A stretch of DNA of 64,000 bases. Source: CAZGMC01 sp964526565 (GTDB lineage Bacteria > Pseudomonadota > Alphaproteobacteria > DSM-16000 > Inquilinaceae). Both the position numbers and the translations under genes were made by a program. The notes below the pieces were generated by a model, which saw only the letters and a list, made by a program, of their open reading frames with translations, did no database searches and had not been told where the DNA came from. Positions 1 through 8,113 of the stretch are shown here, piece by piece (within the stretch, counting starts at the first letter, position 1; the number at the start of each line of letters is the position of its first letter). The DNA lies in contig CAZGMC010000008.1 of the NCBI GenBank assembly GCA_964526565.1, positions 1 to 64,000 of the forward strand, given 5' to 3'.

Positions 1-55
1 CATGACCAAGGCCGAATATTTCGGCCTCGGCCAGGCCCTCGTCGAGTGCATCTGA
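1..55 (+). CDS. C-terminal end of TadA/CpaF-type secretion ATPase (partial)
   Basis: Only the last 17 or so codons are present, reading from before the window to a TGA at 53-55. The tail (…YFGLGQALVECI) is compatible with the C-terminus of CpaF/TadA, the pilus-assembly ATPase that normally lies directly upstream of tadB. The stop overlaps the ATG of the next gene (ATGA), which supports a translationally coupled tad operon. Identity is inferred mainly from position, because too little sequence is visible to recognise any motif. Confidence 0.4.
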   Translation, partial: MTKAEYFGLGQALVECI

Positions 56-1071
56 TGAACCCGCTCAATGCAGAGATCGGCGGCCTGCCCGCCATCGTCC
101 TCATCCTGGGCCTCGGTGCTGCCTTCGTCGTCACCCTGGTCGGCCTCGCCGTCGTCAGCTCTGGCGGCGACCGGCGCCGCCGCGAACGGCGCCTGCAGTC
201 CGTGGTGCATCGCACCCGGCAGAGCGAGGAGAAGTCCCGGCTGCAGATCACCTCGGTCCGCCAGAAGAGCGAGGACAGCGGCATCCCGCTGCTCGACGGC
301 ATCGTCAGGCGGCTGCTGCCGCGCCCGCACCTGCTGCGCAAGCGGCTCAGGAGCACCGGCCTGAACATCAAGATCGGCCACTACCTGCTGGCCTGCCTGG
401 CGACCATGCCGGCCACCGTCCTGATCGTGATCGTCGCGGCCGGACTGCCGCTGCTGCTGGCGGCGCCGATCGGCGTGATTGTCGGCGTCGGCCTGCCGCA
501 CATGGTCATCGGCATCATGGTCAAGCGGCGCCAGGAGCGCTTCATCGGCCAGTTTCCGGAAGCGATCGACCTGATCGTGCGCGGCCTCAAGTCGGGCCTG
601 CCGGTCACCGAGTCGGTGCGCACCGTCGGCAGCGAGATCCCCAAGCCGGTCGGCGGCGAGTTCCGCCAGATCATGGAACACCTGGCCCTGGGCAAGACCC
701 TGGAGGAGGCGATGTGGCTGGCCACCGAGCGGATCGACATCCCCGAGTTCCGGTTCTTCGTGGTCAGCCTGTCGGTGCAGCGGGAGACCGGCGGCAACCT
801 GGCCGAGACCCTGGAGAATCTGGCCGAAATCCTGCGCAAGCGCCGCCAGACCAAGCTGAAAATCCGCGCCCTGTCGTCCGAGGCACGGGCCAGCGCGCTG
901 ATCATCGGGGCACTGCCGTTCATCATGTTCGTGCTGATCTGGATGGTGAACAGCGAATATCTGCTGCCGCTGTTCACCGATCTGCGCGGCAACATCATGC
1001 TGGGCATCGGGCTGTTCTGGCTGTTCACGGGCTTCGGCGTGATGGCCAAGATGGTCCGTTTCGAGATTTGA
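55..1071 (+). CDS. tadB: TadB, type II secretion system F family inner-membrane protein
   Basis: This 338-residue protein is an inner-membrane platform component of the Tad/Flp pilus assembly machine. It has an N-terminal membrane segment (about residues 8-35), a basic cytoplasmic stretch, two membrane segments near 110-160 and a T2SSF domain from about 165 to 300 (FPEAIDLIVRGLKSGLPV, then an ETGGNLAETLENLA stretch), ending in two more hydrophobic segments. I chose the ATG at 55, which overlaps the upstream stop, over the in-frame GTG at 46. Its partner tadC starts four bases after its stop. Length and topology fit TadB. Confidence 0.93.
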   Translation: MNPLNAEIGGLPAIVLILGLGAAFVVTLVGLAVVSSGGDRRRRERRLQSVVHRTRQSEEKSRLQITSVRQKSEDSGIPLLDGIVRRLLPRPHLLRKRLRSTGLNIKIGHYLLACLATMPATVLIVIVAAGLPLLLAAPIGVIVGVGLPHMVIGIMVKRRQERFIGQFPEAIDLIVRGLKSGLPVTESVRTVGSEIPKPVGGEFRQIMEHLALGKTLEEAMWLATERIDIPEFRFFVVSLSVQRETGGNLAETLENLAEILRKRRQTKLKIRALSSEARASALIIGALPFIMFVLIWMVNSEYLLPLFTDLRGNIMLGIGLFWLFTGFGVMAKMVRFEI

Positions 1072-1075
1072 CGCC

Positions 1076-2041
1076 ATGGACTTCGAGCTGTTCGGCCTGT
1101 CCGCCGAGGACCTGATCATCGTCATGGCGACGGTGACCGCCGTGCTGACCGTGCTGGCGGTGTGGAGCGCGCTGGTGCCACGCGACACGATGACGGCGCG
1201 GGCGCGGGCGCTGATCGATCGGCGCGAGGCGCTGCGCGCCGCCGCGGCGGCGCCCCGCAAGCGCGGCCGCTCCGCCAAGGCGATGGGCGTCATGCGCACC
1301 GTCGTCACCCGGCTGAAGCTGTTCGGCAGCCAGCAGGCGGAGCAGCGGGCCGTGCAGCTGGCCCGCGCCGGGCTGCGCTCCAACGACGCGATCATCATCT
1401 ACCTGTTTGCCAAGGCGGCCATGCCGCTGGGCCTGGGAGCGGCGGCCGCGTTCTTCATCTTCGTCGTCGGCGTGCTCGACTGGGGTTTGATGTTCAAGGT
1501 CGCGGCCGCCATCGGCGCCGCGCTGCTCGGCTCGTACCTGCCCGAGCTGTACATCGCCAACCTGGCCGCCAAACGCCGCAAGAAGCTGACCAAGGCGCTG
1601 CCCGACGGCCTCGACCTGATGGTCATTTGCGCCGAGGCAGGCCTGAGCCTGGACGCCAGCATGCAGCGCGTGTCACGCGAGCTGGGCCGCACCTGGCCGG
1701 AACTGGCCGACGAGCTGAGCCTGACCGCGGTCGAGATCGGTTTCCTGCCGGAGCGTCGCCAGGCGCTAGAGAACCTGGCCAACCGCTGCAACCTTCAGGG
1801 CCTGCGCGCCATGGTCAACACCCTGGCCCAGACCGAGAAATACGGCACGCCGGTGGCCGATTCCCTGCGCGTGCTGGCCGCCGAGCTGCGCACCGAGCGG
1901 CTGCTCAAGGCGGAGGAGAAGGCGGCACGGCTGCCGGCGACGCTGACCGTGCCGATGATCCTGTTCATCCTGCCGCCGCTGTTCGTCGTGCTGATCGGCC
2001 CGGCCATCCTCAGCGTCATCGACACGCTGAGCAACATCTGA
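1076..2041 (+). CDS. tadC: TadC, type II secretion system F family inner-membrane protein
   Basis: This 321-residue protein is the second T2SSF-domain protein of the Tad machine and pairs with TadB to form the membrane platform for Flp pilus assembly. Hydrophobic segments lie at about residues 12-35, 105-130, 135-160 and 285-315. The T2SSF domain spans about 170-300 (ALPDGLDLMVICAEAGLSL and QTEKYGTPVADSLRVLA). It is closely coupled to tadB and so likely shares its transcript. The C-terminus ends in a typical hydrophobic anchor. Downstream lies a short tandem repeat, then the convergent tadD gene. Confidence 0.93.
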   Translation: MDFELFGLSAEDLIIVMATVTAVLTVLAVWSALVPRDTMTARARALIDRREALRAAAAAPRKRGRSAKAMGVMRTVVTRLKLFGSQQAEQRAVQLARAGLRSNDAIIIYLFAKAAMPLGLGAAAAFFIFVVGVLDWGLMFKVAAAIGAALLGSYLPELYIANLAAKRRKKLTKALPDGLDLMVICAEAGLSLDASMQRVSRELGRTWPELADELSLTAVEIGFLPERRQALENLANRCNLQGLRAMVNTLAQTEKYGTPVADSLRVLAAELRTERLLKAEEKAARLPATLTVPMILFILPPLFVVLIGPAILSVIDTLSNI

Positions 2042-2056
2042 CGGAGGCCGGCCATG

Positions 2057-2104
2057 GATCAGGCGGGGCATCAGGCGGGGCATCAGGCGGGGCATCAGGC
2101 GGGG
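2057..2104. repeat. Tandem 12-bp repeat, four copies, downstream of tadC
   Basis: Four consecutive copies of a 12-bp unit (catcaggcgggg, the first with g for c) begin 15 bases after the tadC stop, in the gap between convergent tadC and tadD. The unit is perfect except at its first base. No gene is supported here; an overlapping frame merely encodes a low-complexity His-Gln-Ala-Gly stretch. It could be a slippage-prone array or part of a transcription barrier. It shows no stem-loop with a T tract. Confidence 0.85.
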
Positions 2105-2158
2105 CAGCGGGACGAGGCCGGGTGCGGCGGTGGACGCGCACCGGACCGGGGTGCCGGA

Positions 2159-3004
2159 TCAGGGGCCGACCGGGGCGCCGCCGGCGCCGCCGATGGCGGC
2201 GGCCCGCTGGCCGCTGTCGGGGATCGCCCGCAGGCTGGCGAAGTACTGCATGTTGCGCTGCACCGCCTGCTCGTCGAAGTCGAGCCGCGCCACGTCCTCG
2301 GCATCGGCCGTGCGGCCGGCCAGCGCCAGGACCAGCGCCAGGTTCTGCCGGTGGCGCAGCCTGGCATTGGGCGCCGCGGCGACGCTCCGCGCCAGGGCGA
2401 TCGCTTCCTCCTCGCGCCCGCTCAGCGACAGCGACAGGGCCAGGTTGGAGCGCAGGTCGATGTCCTCCCCGGCCAGGGCCAGGCCTTGACGGTAGTAGAA
2501 CTGGGCGTCCTCGTGGCGACCCAGCATGTCCAGGGCGACACCGATGCTGTTGTAGGCACGCGGGTCGTTGGCCAGGGACAGCGCCGTCTCCAGGTGCGGC
2601 AGTCCCTCCGCCGGCCGGCCCGCCGCGACCAGGGCATTGCCCAGTCCGCGCTGCGCCTCGGCGCTGACCGGCTCGATCCGCAGCGCCGCGCGGTAGGCGC
2701 CGGCCGCCTCATCGTACGAGCCGACCCGGGCCAGCGCCGCGCCGAGCCGCATCAGCGGCGTGAGCGCCTGCGGCTCGGCCATGTGGGCGCGGCGGTACAG
2801 GGCGACGGCGGACATCGGGTCGCCGCGCACGGCGGCATAGTCGCCCAGGCCGACCAGGGTCTCGACCGACTGCCCGGCCGGATCCGGATCGTCCGCGGCG
2901 CCGAATGTCAGCTGGCCGTCCATCCCGGTGGTCGTGCAGCCGGCAATCACAAGGTTTGCAAGAACCAGCGGCAACGGCAGACGCGAGAGGAGGCGGGTGA
3001 TCAT
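2159..3004 (-). CDS. tadD: TadD-like tetratricopeptide-repeat lipoprotein
   Basis: The product is a 281-residue lipoprotein of the Tad pilus system, thought to act in the outer membrane or periplasm, where TadD helps secretin assembly. It starts with a signal sequence and a lipobox (LVIAGC, Cys near residue 22), followed by TPR units from about residue 45 to 240 (for example AVALYRRAHMAEPQ and AYRAALRIEPVSAEAQRGLG). I chose the ATG at 3004 because it puts the signal peptide at the N-terminus. An upstream in-frame ATG at 3034 adds ten residues. The orientation is opposite to tadB/C and tadE, which is unusual for this locus. Confidence 0.88.
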   Translation of the reverse strand: MITRLLSRLPLPLVLANLVIAGCTTTGMDGQLTFGAADDPDPAGQSVETLVGLGDYAAVRGDPMSAVALYRRAHMAEPQALTPLMRLGAALARVGSYDEAAGAYRAALRIEPVSAEAQRGLGNALVAAGRPAEGLPHLETALSLANDPRAYNSIGVALDMLGRHEDAQFYYRQGLALAGEDIDLRSNLALSLSLSGREEEAIALARSVAAAPNARLRHRQNLALVLALAGRTADAEDVARLDFDEQAVQRNMQYFASLRAIPDSGQRAAAIGGAGGAPVGP

Positions 3005-3038
3005 GCTGAATGTTCTCTTCGCTGGCGCCGGCACGAAA

Positions 3039-3060
3039 GTCCTGGCTGCCTTTTCAGGAC
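3039..3060. promoter_or_regulatory. Inverted repeat between divergent tadD and tadE
   Basis: GTCCTG at 3039-3044 is matched by CAGGAC at 3055-3060, separated by ten bases, in the 67-bp gap between the divergent tadD and tadE starts. It could be an operator controlling both genes or a chance short palindrome. No clear -35/-10 pair was recognised. Confidence 0.25.
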
Positions 3061-3071
3061 GATTCTAGATC

Positions 3072-3671
3072 ATGACGAACGCTCATGTAAACAAAACTTG
3101 CAGTCCCGATAAAGAAATTGGGACCAGGTTGATCCGCTTCGCCATCTGCCGGCGAGCGGCGGCTGCCATCGAGTTCGCTCTTACCCTGCCGGTGCTCATC
3201 CTGCTTGTCCTGGGCATCATCGAGTTCGCCATGATGACCTTCGTCGACGTGATGCTGGAGGCCGGCCTGCGCGAGGCCTCACGCTACGGCATCACCGGCT
3301 CGGGCAGCGCAGACCAGGTCACCCGCTATCGCACGATCGAGCAGATCGTCCTCGACCGCACCATGAACCTGGCCGAGAACGTCAACTTCCAGATGCAGAT
3401 CTTCGGCGGCTTCGGCGACATCGGGTCGGGCACGGGCACGGCCATGACCCTGGTCCAGGAGCCCAACCCGTCGCCGCCGCCCGACACCATCTGGGTCGTC
3501 TACAACCCGGATGACGCCAGCAGCATTGTCCTCTACACGGTCACCGCCGACTACCGGCCGCTGACGCCCCTGCTGTCCGGCCTGCTGGGATGGGGCGACG
3601 TGGTCGAGTTGAGCGCCGCGGTGGCGGTGCGCAACGAGCCGTGGCTGACCAGCGGCGGAGGCGGGTCATGA
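3072..3671 (+). CDS. tadE: TadE-like pseudopilin/pilus assembly protein
   Basis: This 199-residue protein carries the TadE signature near its N-terminus: a basic patch followed by AAIEFALTLPVLILLVLGIIEF (about residues 32-53), the membrane segment that in TadE/TadF pseudopilins follows the prepilin-peptidase site and contains the conserved Glu. The rest is a soluble periplasmic domain ending in a Gly-rich tail. It starts on its own strand opposite tadD and overlaps the next TadE-like gene by ATGA at 3668-3671. It probably serves as a minor pseudopilin or assembly factor of the Flp pilus. Confidence 0.88.
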   Translation: MTNAHVNKTCSPDKEIGTRLIRFAICRRAAAAIEFALTLPVLILLVLGIIEFAMMTFVDVMLEAGLREASRYGITGSGSADQVTRYRTIEQIVLDRTMNLAENVNFQMQIFGGFGDIGSGTGTAMTLVQEPNPSPPPDTIWVVYNPDDASSIVLYTVTADYRPLTPLLSGLLGWGDVVELSAAVAVRNEPWLTSGGGGS

Positions 3672-4276
3672 GCGCGGCGGGCGCGCTGGGCGGCGCGGGC
3701 GGCGACCGGCGCGGCTCGGTGGCGATCGAGTTCGCCCTGGCCATGCCGGTCCTGATCCTGATCCTGCTCGGCTGCATCGACGTCGGACGGCTGGTCCTGG
3801 CCCACCAGAAGGCCGAGCGCACTGCCGCCACCGTGGCCGATCTGGTGGCCCGGGCCTCGCCGTTCCAGAACACGCCGAGCCAGGTGTGCGCCGCGATGGA
3901 CGCTGCGGCGCACGTCTTCGAACCGTTCGTGCTGACCGCCACCGACACGGTGCGGGTGACCTCGGTCACGCTGACCGGTACCTCGGTGTCGACGCCACCC
4001 ACGGCCATGGCCAACTGGCGGGCCGAACTGACCGGCGGCGGCACGCCGTCGTGCACGACGACCACCCTGGGCACGCCGACGACCGTGCCGGGCGGCCTGG
4101 CTCTCGGCCTGGAGAACGGCGACGAGGTGTACCTGATCCTTGGCGAGATGGTCTATACGCACGACGCGTGGTTTTACGCCGTACTGGACAGCGACCCGCA
4201 CCATCCCATGACCCTCCAGTCGGTGGTGCGCCCGCGCCAGTCGAGCCTGGCGGCGCTGCTGCCCGACCCCGCCTGA
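3668..4276 (+). CDS. Second TadE/TadF-like pseudopilin family protein
   Basis: This 202-residue protein has the same architecture as the gene before it: an N-terminal Arg-containing stretch, then VAIEFALAMPVLILILLGCIDVGRLVL (about residues 17-43), typical of TadE/TadF/TadG N-termini. A periplasmic domain rich in Thr, Ser and Gly follows. The ATG at 3668 overlaps the tadE stop, so the two are almost certainly cotranslated. Its length suits TadF better than the much larger TadG, but I cannot separate these by eye. It is the last recognisable tad gene here. Confidence 0.85.
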   Translation: MSAAGALGGAGGDRRGSVAIEFALAMPVLILILLGCIDVGRLVLAHQKAERTAATVADLVARASPFQNTPSQVCAAMDAAAHVFEPFVLTATDTVRVTSVTLTGTSVSTPPTAMANWRAELTGGGTPSCTTTTLGTPTTVPGGLALGLENGDEVYLILGEMVYTHDAWFYAVLDSDPHHPMTLQSVVRPRQSSLAALLPDPA

Positions 4277-4344
4277 CGTGAGCCGGCCTTTAACATGTGC
4301 AGTGCAGCACTTACCTTTAAGCAAGTGTTCCCAAGAGCTTTGGG

Positions 4345-5694
4345 ATGCTGCCGATCTTGCGGGAAGCGCACGGCATGGACGGTTTGTCTTGTGGCGGCAT
4401 GGACCGTGTTGATGCCTGCCTGGCAGCCGCGGGGCCGGTCTGGCCGATGCCGGCGCGGGCCGTCATTGTTCCTCACGGCGACAGTCCGGGGGCGACGGCG
4501 GTCGCGGCGACGGCCTATGCCGCGCTGCACGGCATGGCCGGGCGGATCCGGCGTGTGGTGGTGATCGGTGCGACGCATGGGCACCGGGTGCGCGGGCTGG
4601 CGGTGCCGGGCGACGCGACGCGAGGCGATGCTCTCGGGCCGCTGCCGGTCGACCGGTCCGCCTGTGCCGTGCTGCTGGCGCTGCCGGGCGTCGAGGGGCT
4701 GGACAACGGGACCATTGCCGCCGAGCCGGCCATCGCCGCGCAGTTGCCGTTCCTCTTGCGCGTGCTGGGACCGGCGCCGGTGGTACCGGTCCTGGTCGGC
4801 GCGACGGCCGGTCCGCCGCAGGTGGCCGAGGCATTGGCGCGCGTCGCCGACGGGCCGGAGACACTGGTCGTGGTCAGTTCGGACCTGAGCCGCGGCCTTG
4901 ACGATGATCAGGCGCGGCGGCTTGACCAGGTCACTGCGGGTCTGATCGAAACCCTGGAGGACGGCGGACTGGAGGGCATGATGGCCTGCGGCTACCGCGC
5001 CATCGGCGGCATGCTGGCGCACGGCCGCGCGCTGGACCTGCGGGCGACGGCGCTCGACCTGCGCACGTCCGCGGACTTCGGTGACGGCCGCGACCATGTC
5101 ATCGGCTTCGGCGCCTTTGCCCTGGAGGACGCCGCGACGGCACGCCTGCCGGCCCCGCTGCGGGCGCGGCTGCTTGAGGCCGTGCATGCGTCGCTGGACT
5201 GCACGGTGCGCACCGGCCGGCCGCCGGAGGTGGCGGTCGCCGATCAGCCGCGGCCGATTCAGGCGCGCCGGCAGACCTTCGTCACGCTGGAGCTGGACGG
5301 TGAACTGCGCGGTTGCATCGGTTCGATCGAACCGGTCAGCCCGCTGCTCGTCGACGTGGTCGAGAACGCCCACAAGGCGGCGACCTGCGACCCGCGATTC
5401 GCGCCGCTGACCGCCGCCGAGCTGCCGCGCATCAAGCCGACCATCTCCGTTCTCAGCACGGCCCGACCCGTGGCATTCGGCTCGGAGGCCGAGCTGATCG
5501 CCGCGCTCGTCCCCGGCCGCGACGGCCTGATCCTGCGGGACGGCTCGCGCTGCGGCCTGTTCCTGCCCAAGGTCTGGGACCTGGTGCCCGAACCGCGCCT
5601 GTTCCTGGCCCACCTCAAGCTGAAGGCTGGCCTGCCGCCGCACCACTGGTCCGATCAGGTCCAGATATGGCGCTTCTCGGCGGAGACTTTCTGA
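4345..5694 (+). CDS. Memo-AMMECR1 fusion (AmmeMemoRadiSam system proteins B and A)
   Basis: This 449-residue fusion has a Memo-like domain (AmmeMemoRadiSam protein B, dioxygenase-like fold) at about residues 25-270, with RAVIVPHGDSPGA, VVVIGATHGH and VVVSSDLSRGL. An AMMECR1 domain (protein A) follows at about 275-445, with FVTLELDGELRGCIGS, ISVLS and LFLPKVWDLVPE. Both families occur together, often fused, beside a radical SAM enzyme, and their joint biochemical role is unknown. No radical SAM gene is present in this window. The start could also be the ATG at 4375. The gene stands alone between the tad genes and a convergent dehydrogenase. Confidence 0.88.
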   Translation: MLPILREAHGMDGLSCGGMDRVDACLAAAGPVWPMPARAVIVPHGDSPGATAVAATAYAALHGMAGRIRRVVVIGATHGHRVRGLAVPGDATRGDALGPLPVDRSACAVLLALPGVEGLDNGTIAAEPAIAAQLPFLLRVLGPAPVVPVLVGATAGPPQVAEALARVADGPETLVVVSSDLSRGLDDDQARRLDQVTAGLIETLEDGGLEGMMACGYRAIGGMLAHGRALDLRATALDLRTSADFGDGRDHVIGFGAFALEDAATARLPAPLRARLLEAVHASLDCTVRTGRPPEVAVADQPRPIQARRQTFVTLELDGELRGCIGSIEPVSPLLVDVVENAHKAATCDPRFAPLTAAELPRIKPTISVLSTARPVAFGSEAELIAALVPGRDGLILRDGSRCGLFLPKVWDLVPEPRLFLAHLKLKAGLPPHHWSDQVQIWRFSAETF

Positions 5695-5723
5695 CGGATT
5701 GCGGGGCAACGCCGCCGCGCCCC

Positions 5724-6593
5724 TTAGCGGGTCGGGATCGGCGTGTCGCCGGAGTAGTCGTAGAAGCCGCGGCCGACCTTGCGCCCCAGCCAGCCGGCCT
5801 CGACGTACTTCACCAGCAGCGGGCAGGGTCGGTATTTGCTGTCGGCCAGCCCTTCGTAGAGCACGTTCATGACGCCCAGGCAGGTGTCCAGCCCCAGGAA
5901 GTCGGCCAGCTCCAGCGGCCCCATGGGGTGATTGGCACCCAGCCGCATCGCCGTGTCGATGCTCGTCACCGAACCGACGCCTTCGTAAAGCGTGTAGACC
6001 GCCTCGTTGACCATGGGCAGCAGGATGCGATTGACGATGAAGGCGGGGAAGTCCTCCGATACCGCCGGCGTCTTGTCCAACCGGATGACCAGGTCGCGCG
6101 CCTTCTCGTAGGCCGTCTCGCCGGTGGCAATGCCGCGGATGATCTCCACGAGCTGCATCACCGGCACCGGGTTCATGAAGTGCATGCCCAGGAAGCGGTC
6201 AGGTCGGTCGGTGGCGGCGGCCAGCCGGGTGATGGCGATCGACGAGGTGTTGGTGGCCAGGATCGCGTCGGGCTTCAGGTGCGGAATGGCGCGCTTGTAG
6301 ACGTCGCGCTTGACCTCCTCGTTCTCGTGGACCGCCTCGACGATCAGGTCGCAATCGGCCAGGGCCGCATAGTCCGCGCTGGTGGCGATGTGGTCCAAGG
6401 CGGGCGCCTTGGCCGCCTCCTCGACGCTGCCCTTGCGGATCTGGCGGTCGATGTTGTGCGCAATCGTATCGCGTGCAGCGCCCAGCGCCGACTCGCTGAT
6501 GTCGATAAGCCGCACGTCGTAGCCGTGCAGGGCACAGACATGGGCGATGCCGTTGCCCATCCGGCCGGCACCGATCACGCCGATCGTCCTCAT
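5724..6593 (-). CDS. 3-hydroxyacyl-CoA (3-hydroxybutyryl-CoA) dehydrogenase
   Basis: This 289-residue cytoplasmic enzyme interconverts 3-hydroxyacyl-CoA and 3-ketoacyl-CoA with NAD(P). It has an N-terminal Rossmann motif (GVIGAGRMGNGIA, residues 5-17). The catalytic residues of the family are in place: Ser117, His138 in GMHFMNPVP, Glu150, and the later Asn-containing FIVNRILLPMVNEA. The C-terminal domain ends GRGFYDYSG. Length matches the short monofunctional form (PaaH/HbdA) rather than the FadB fusion. The ATG at 6593 puts the Rossmann motif at the N-terminus; a longer in-frame extension to 6830 looks non-coding. It is convergent with the Memo-AMMECR1 gene, 29 bp away. Confidence 0.93.
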   Translation of the reverse strand: MRTIGVIGAGRMGNGIAHVCALHGYDVRLIDISESALGAARDTIAHNIDRQIRKGSVEEAAKAPALDHIATSADYAALADCDLIVEAVHENEEVKRDVYKRAIPHLKPDAILATNTSSIAITRLAAATDRPDRFLGMHFMNPVPVMQLVEIIRGIATGETAYEKARDLVIRLDKTPAVSEDFPAFIVNRILLPMVNEAVYTLYEGVGSVTSIDTAMRLGANHPMGPLELADFLGLDTCLGVMNVLYEGLADSKYRPCPLLVKYVEAGWLGRKVGRGFYDYSGDTPIPTR

Positions 6594-7045
6594 GGGCGTC
6601 CTCTGCTGCAGGTTGCCGCGATCGTCTGATCCGCGCCGCCGTCGATCCGGCGGCGTCAATTGCAAAGAGATACCACGACCCTGCACCGTTGTGCCAATCT
6701 CGTTGTGCCGGTCCCGATGCCGGCCGTGCCGGGCCGAGAAAGCGAAAGGGCCGCAGGGCTGCGGCCACGGCAACGGGTTCAGTTCAACTCGGTGTGGTCC
6801 ATACGACCCGTCCTTCTTGCTGACCCGCACCCGATGTCATCGTCGTTCGCCACGCCGGGCGGTTGCCCCTTGAAGTCATCATCCTGCTGGTGCGACGGGC
6901 ACCGACCATCCCGCCTGATGCCACCCTGGCCGCAAGGTCGGAAGGCTGCCGTGGGCGCCCGCCGGGCGGTCTGCGGACATTGGGGCGTCGAAAGCTGCCA
7001 TCGGGTGCTCGATGTCGTCTTCAAGGACGACCAGTCTTGCCTCCG

Positions 7046-7077
7046 ATCCGGCCCCGCTGCCGGCAGGGCCGCCGGAT
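7046..7077. other. Strong hairpin in intergenic gap
   Basis: ATCCGGC at 7046-7052 pairs perfectly with GCCGGAT at 7071-7077. The pairing continues with CCC/GGG after a two-base bulge, and the loop region contains the palindrome TGCCGGCA. No T tract follows on either strand, so it is not a standard intrinsic terminator. Its function is unknown. Confidence 0.5.
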
Positions 7078-7248
7078 GGGACACCAGCGCCTTCGTCGAA
7101 CTCTTCGGCCCTTCCGGCCCGTTAACCTGAGCTCGTTGCCATGGGGCTGAGGCCCGGTTCACCGTGCCTTAATTAATAGTAAGGTATCTTAACGATGCCT
7201 GCCCAAGGCAAGTCCTGCCCGGACCCGGACCGCACGCCCTGCCTTGAA

Positions 7249-7283
7249 AAAAAAGGGCCGCGTACACGGCCCCTCTCTTTTTT
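7249..7283. terminator. Bidirectional intrinsic terminator
   Basis: A GGGCCG (7255-7260) / CGGCCC (7267-7272) stem with a six-base loop is preceded by a run of A and followed within five bases by TTTTTT (7278-7283), so it can terminate on either strand. No protein gene ends nearby on the plus strand, which suggests it ends a small transcript starting around 7190-7200. Confidence 0.8.
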
Positions 7284-7526
7284 GTCATTTGCGCACGCAG
7301 GGCGGGGTCACAGCACCCCGACCTCGGGCGACCTCCCCAAACCTGGACCACATACACGACAGCATCTTTTTAGCATGCCCGTCGTACAAATGCCAGATCT
7401 CACAATGCCGCCGCCGATTTTTTTGCCGGCCCGGCGCTTTTGCCCGATCAGCCGGAGAACCGATGCCGGCCGCCAGCGTTCTGTCCGGCAGTCGTTGTGG
7501 ACGCGCCGGGCGGAGGAGTCAAAGTC

Positions 7527-7868
7527 ATGACCGAGGACGACAAAAAGGAGGTACGCGACGAGTTTCGCCGCTCGGTGAACATGGCGCCGAAGGAGCTGGA
7601 GGACTGGCTGGCGACCGAAGAGAGCCGGTCGGCCGGTTGGACGCGCGAAGGCGAGGACGAATCGGTCGGCCACCAGTCGGGCCGGCGCATCGTCGAGATC
7701 AAGCGGAAGCGGCAGGCGGAGCTGACCGACGACGACCATGCCCACATGCGCAAGGTCATCGGTTATGTCCACCGGCACACCGCGCAGCGTCCGGACGGCG
7801 ATGTGATGCACACGCGCTGGCGTCACTCCCTGATGAACTGGGGTCACGACCCGCTGAAGGTGGACTGA
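7527..7868 (+). CDS. DUF3140 domain-containing protein
   Basis: This 113-residue, highly charged protein matches the DUF3140 family along its whole length: an N-terminal DEFRRSVNMAPKELEDWL helix, the block ESVGHQSGRRIVEI, then DDDHAHMRKVIGYVHRH and the terminal TRWRHSLMNWGHDP. The function of the family is unknown; its members are small soluble proteins. I chose the ATG at 7527 because the family begins just before the DEFR motif; the in-frame extension to 7440 looks untranslated. It is monocistronic, with a 245-bp gap before the cold-shock gene. Confidence 0.92.
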   Translation: MTEDDKKEVRDEFRRSVNMAPKELEDWLATEESRSAGWTREGEDESVGHQSGRRIVEIKRKRQAELTDDDHAHMRKVIGYVHRHTAQRPDGDVMHTRWRHSLMNWGHDPLKVD

Positions 7869-8113
7869 GTTGCTGTTGGATGGTGGCGGCCAGGGTGCAA
7901 CCGTTCACGTCATGCATTATTGATTTCCCGGCCGAACCGCATATCTGAGCGCGGAAATGCTGCGGTGCTCGACCGCCTTCAAGGGGCCTGCCAGGGCGCC
8001 TGTCTTGCCGATGGTTGGAGCCGATGCCGTATGCGTTTTCCACTGCAATGTGGTAGCATTCGCTCCGACCGGCCTGTTGCCAGCATCTCCGAGCAGCTGA
8101 GGATCCCGCACCA

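Larger units (their letters stand above)
6594..7526. other. Gene-free gap of about 0.93 kb
   Basis: No convincing protein gene is seen between the dehydrogenase and the DUF3140 gene. Open frames here are Arg/Pro/Ser-rich and lack start signals or family resemblance. The gap holds a long hairpin (7046-7077), a short A/T-rich patch (7168-7195) unlike the surrounding DNA, and a strong intrinsic terminator (7255-7283), so it may encode a small RNA. Confidence 0.6.

Noticed and set aside
2057..2104. CRISPR array
   Set aside because: The 12-bp units are contiguous with no spacers, and no cas genes are present in the window.
1162..2667. 501-codon plus-strand frame over tadC and antisense to tadD
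   Set aside because: It is an Arg/Gly/Ala-rich shadow of tadC in another frame that then reads antisense through tadD.
4174..5709. 511-codon minus-strand frame
   Set aside because: It is antisense to the Memo-AMMECR1 fusion and has no recognisable domain.
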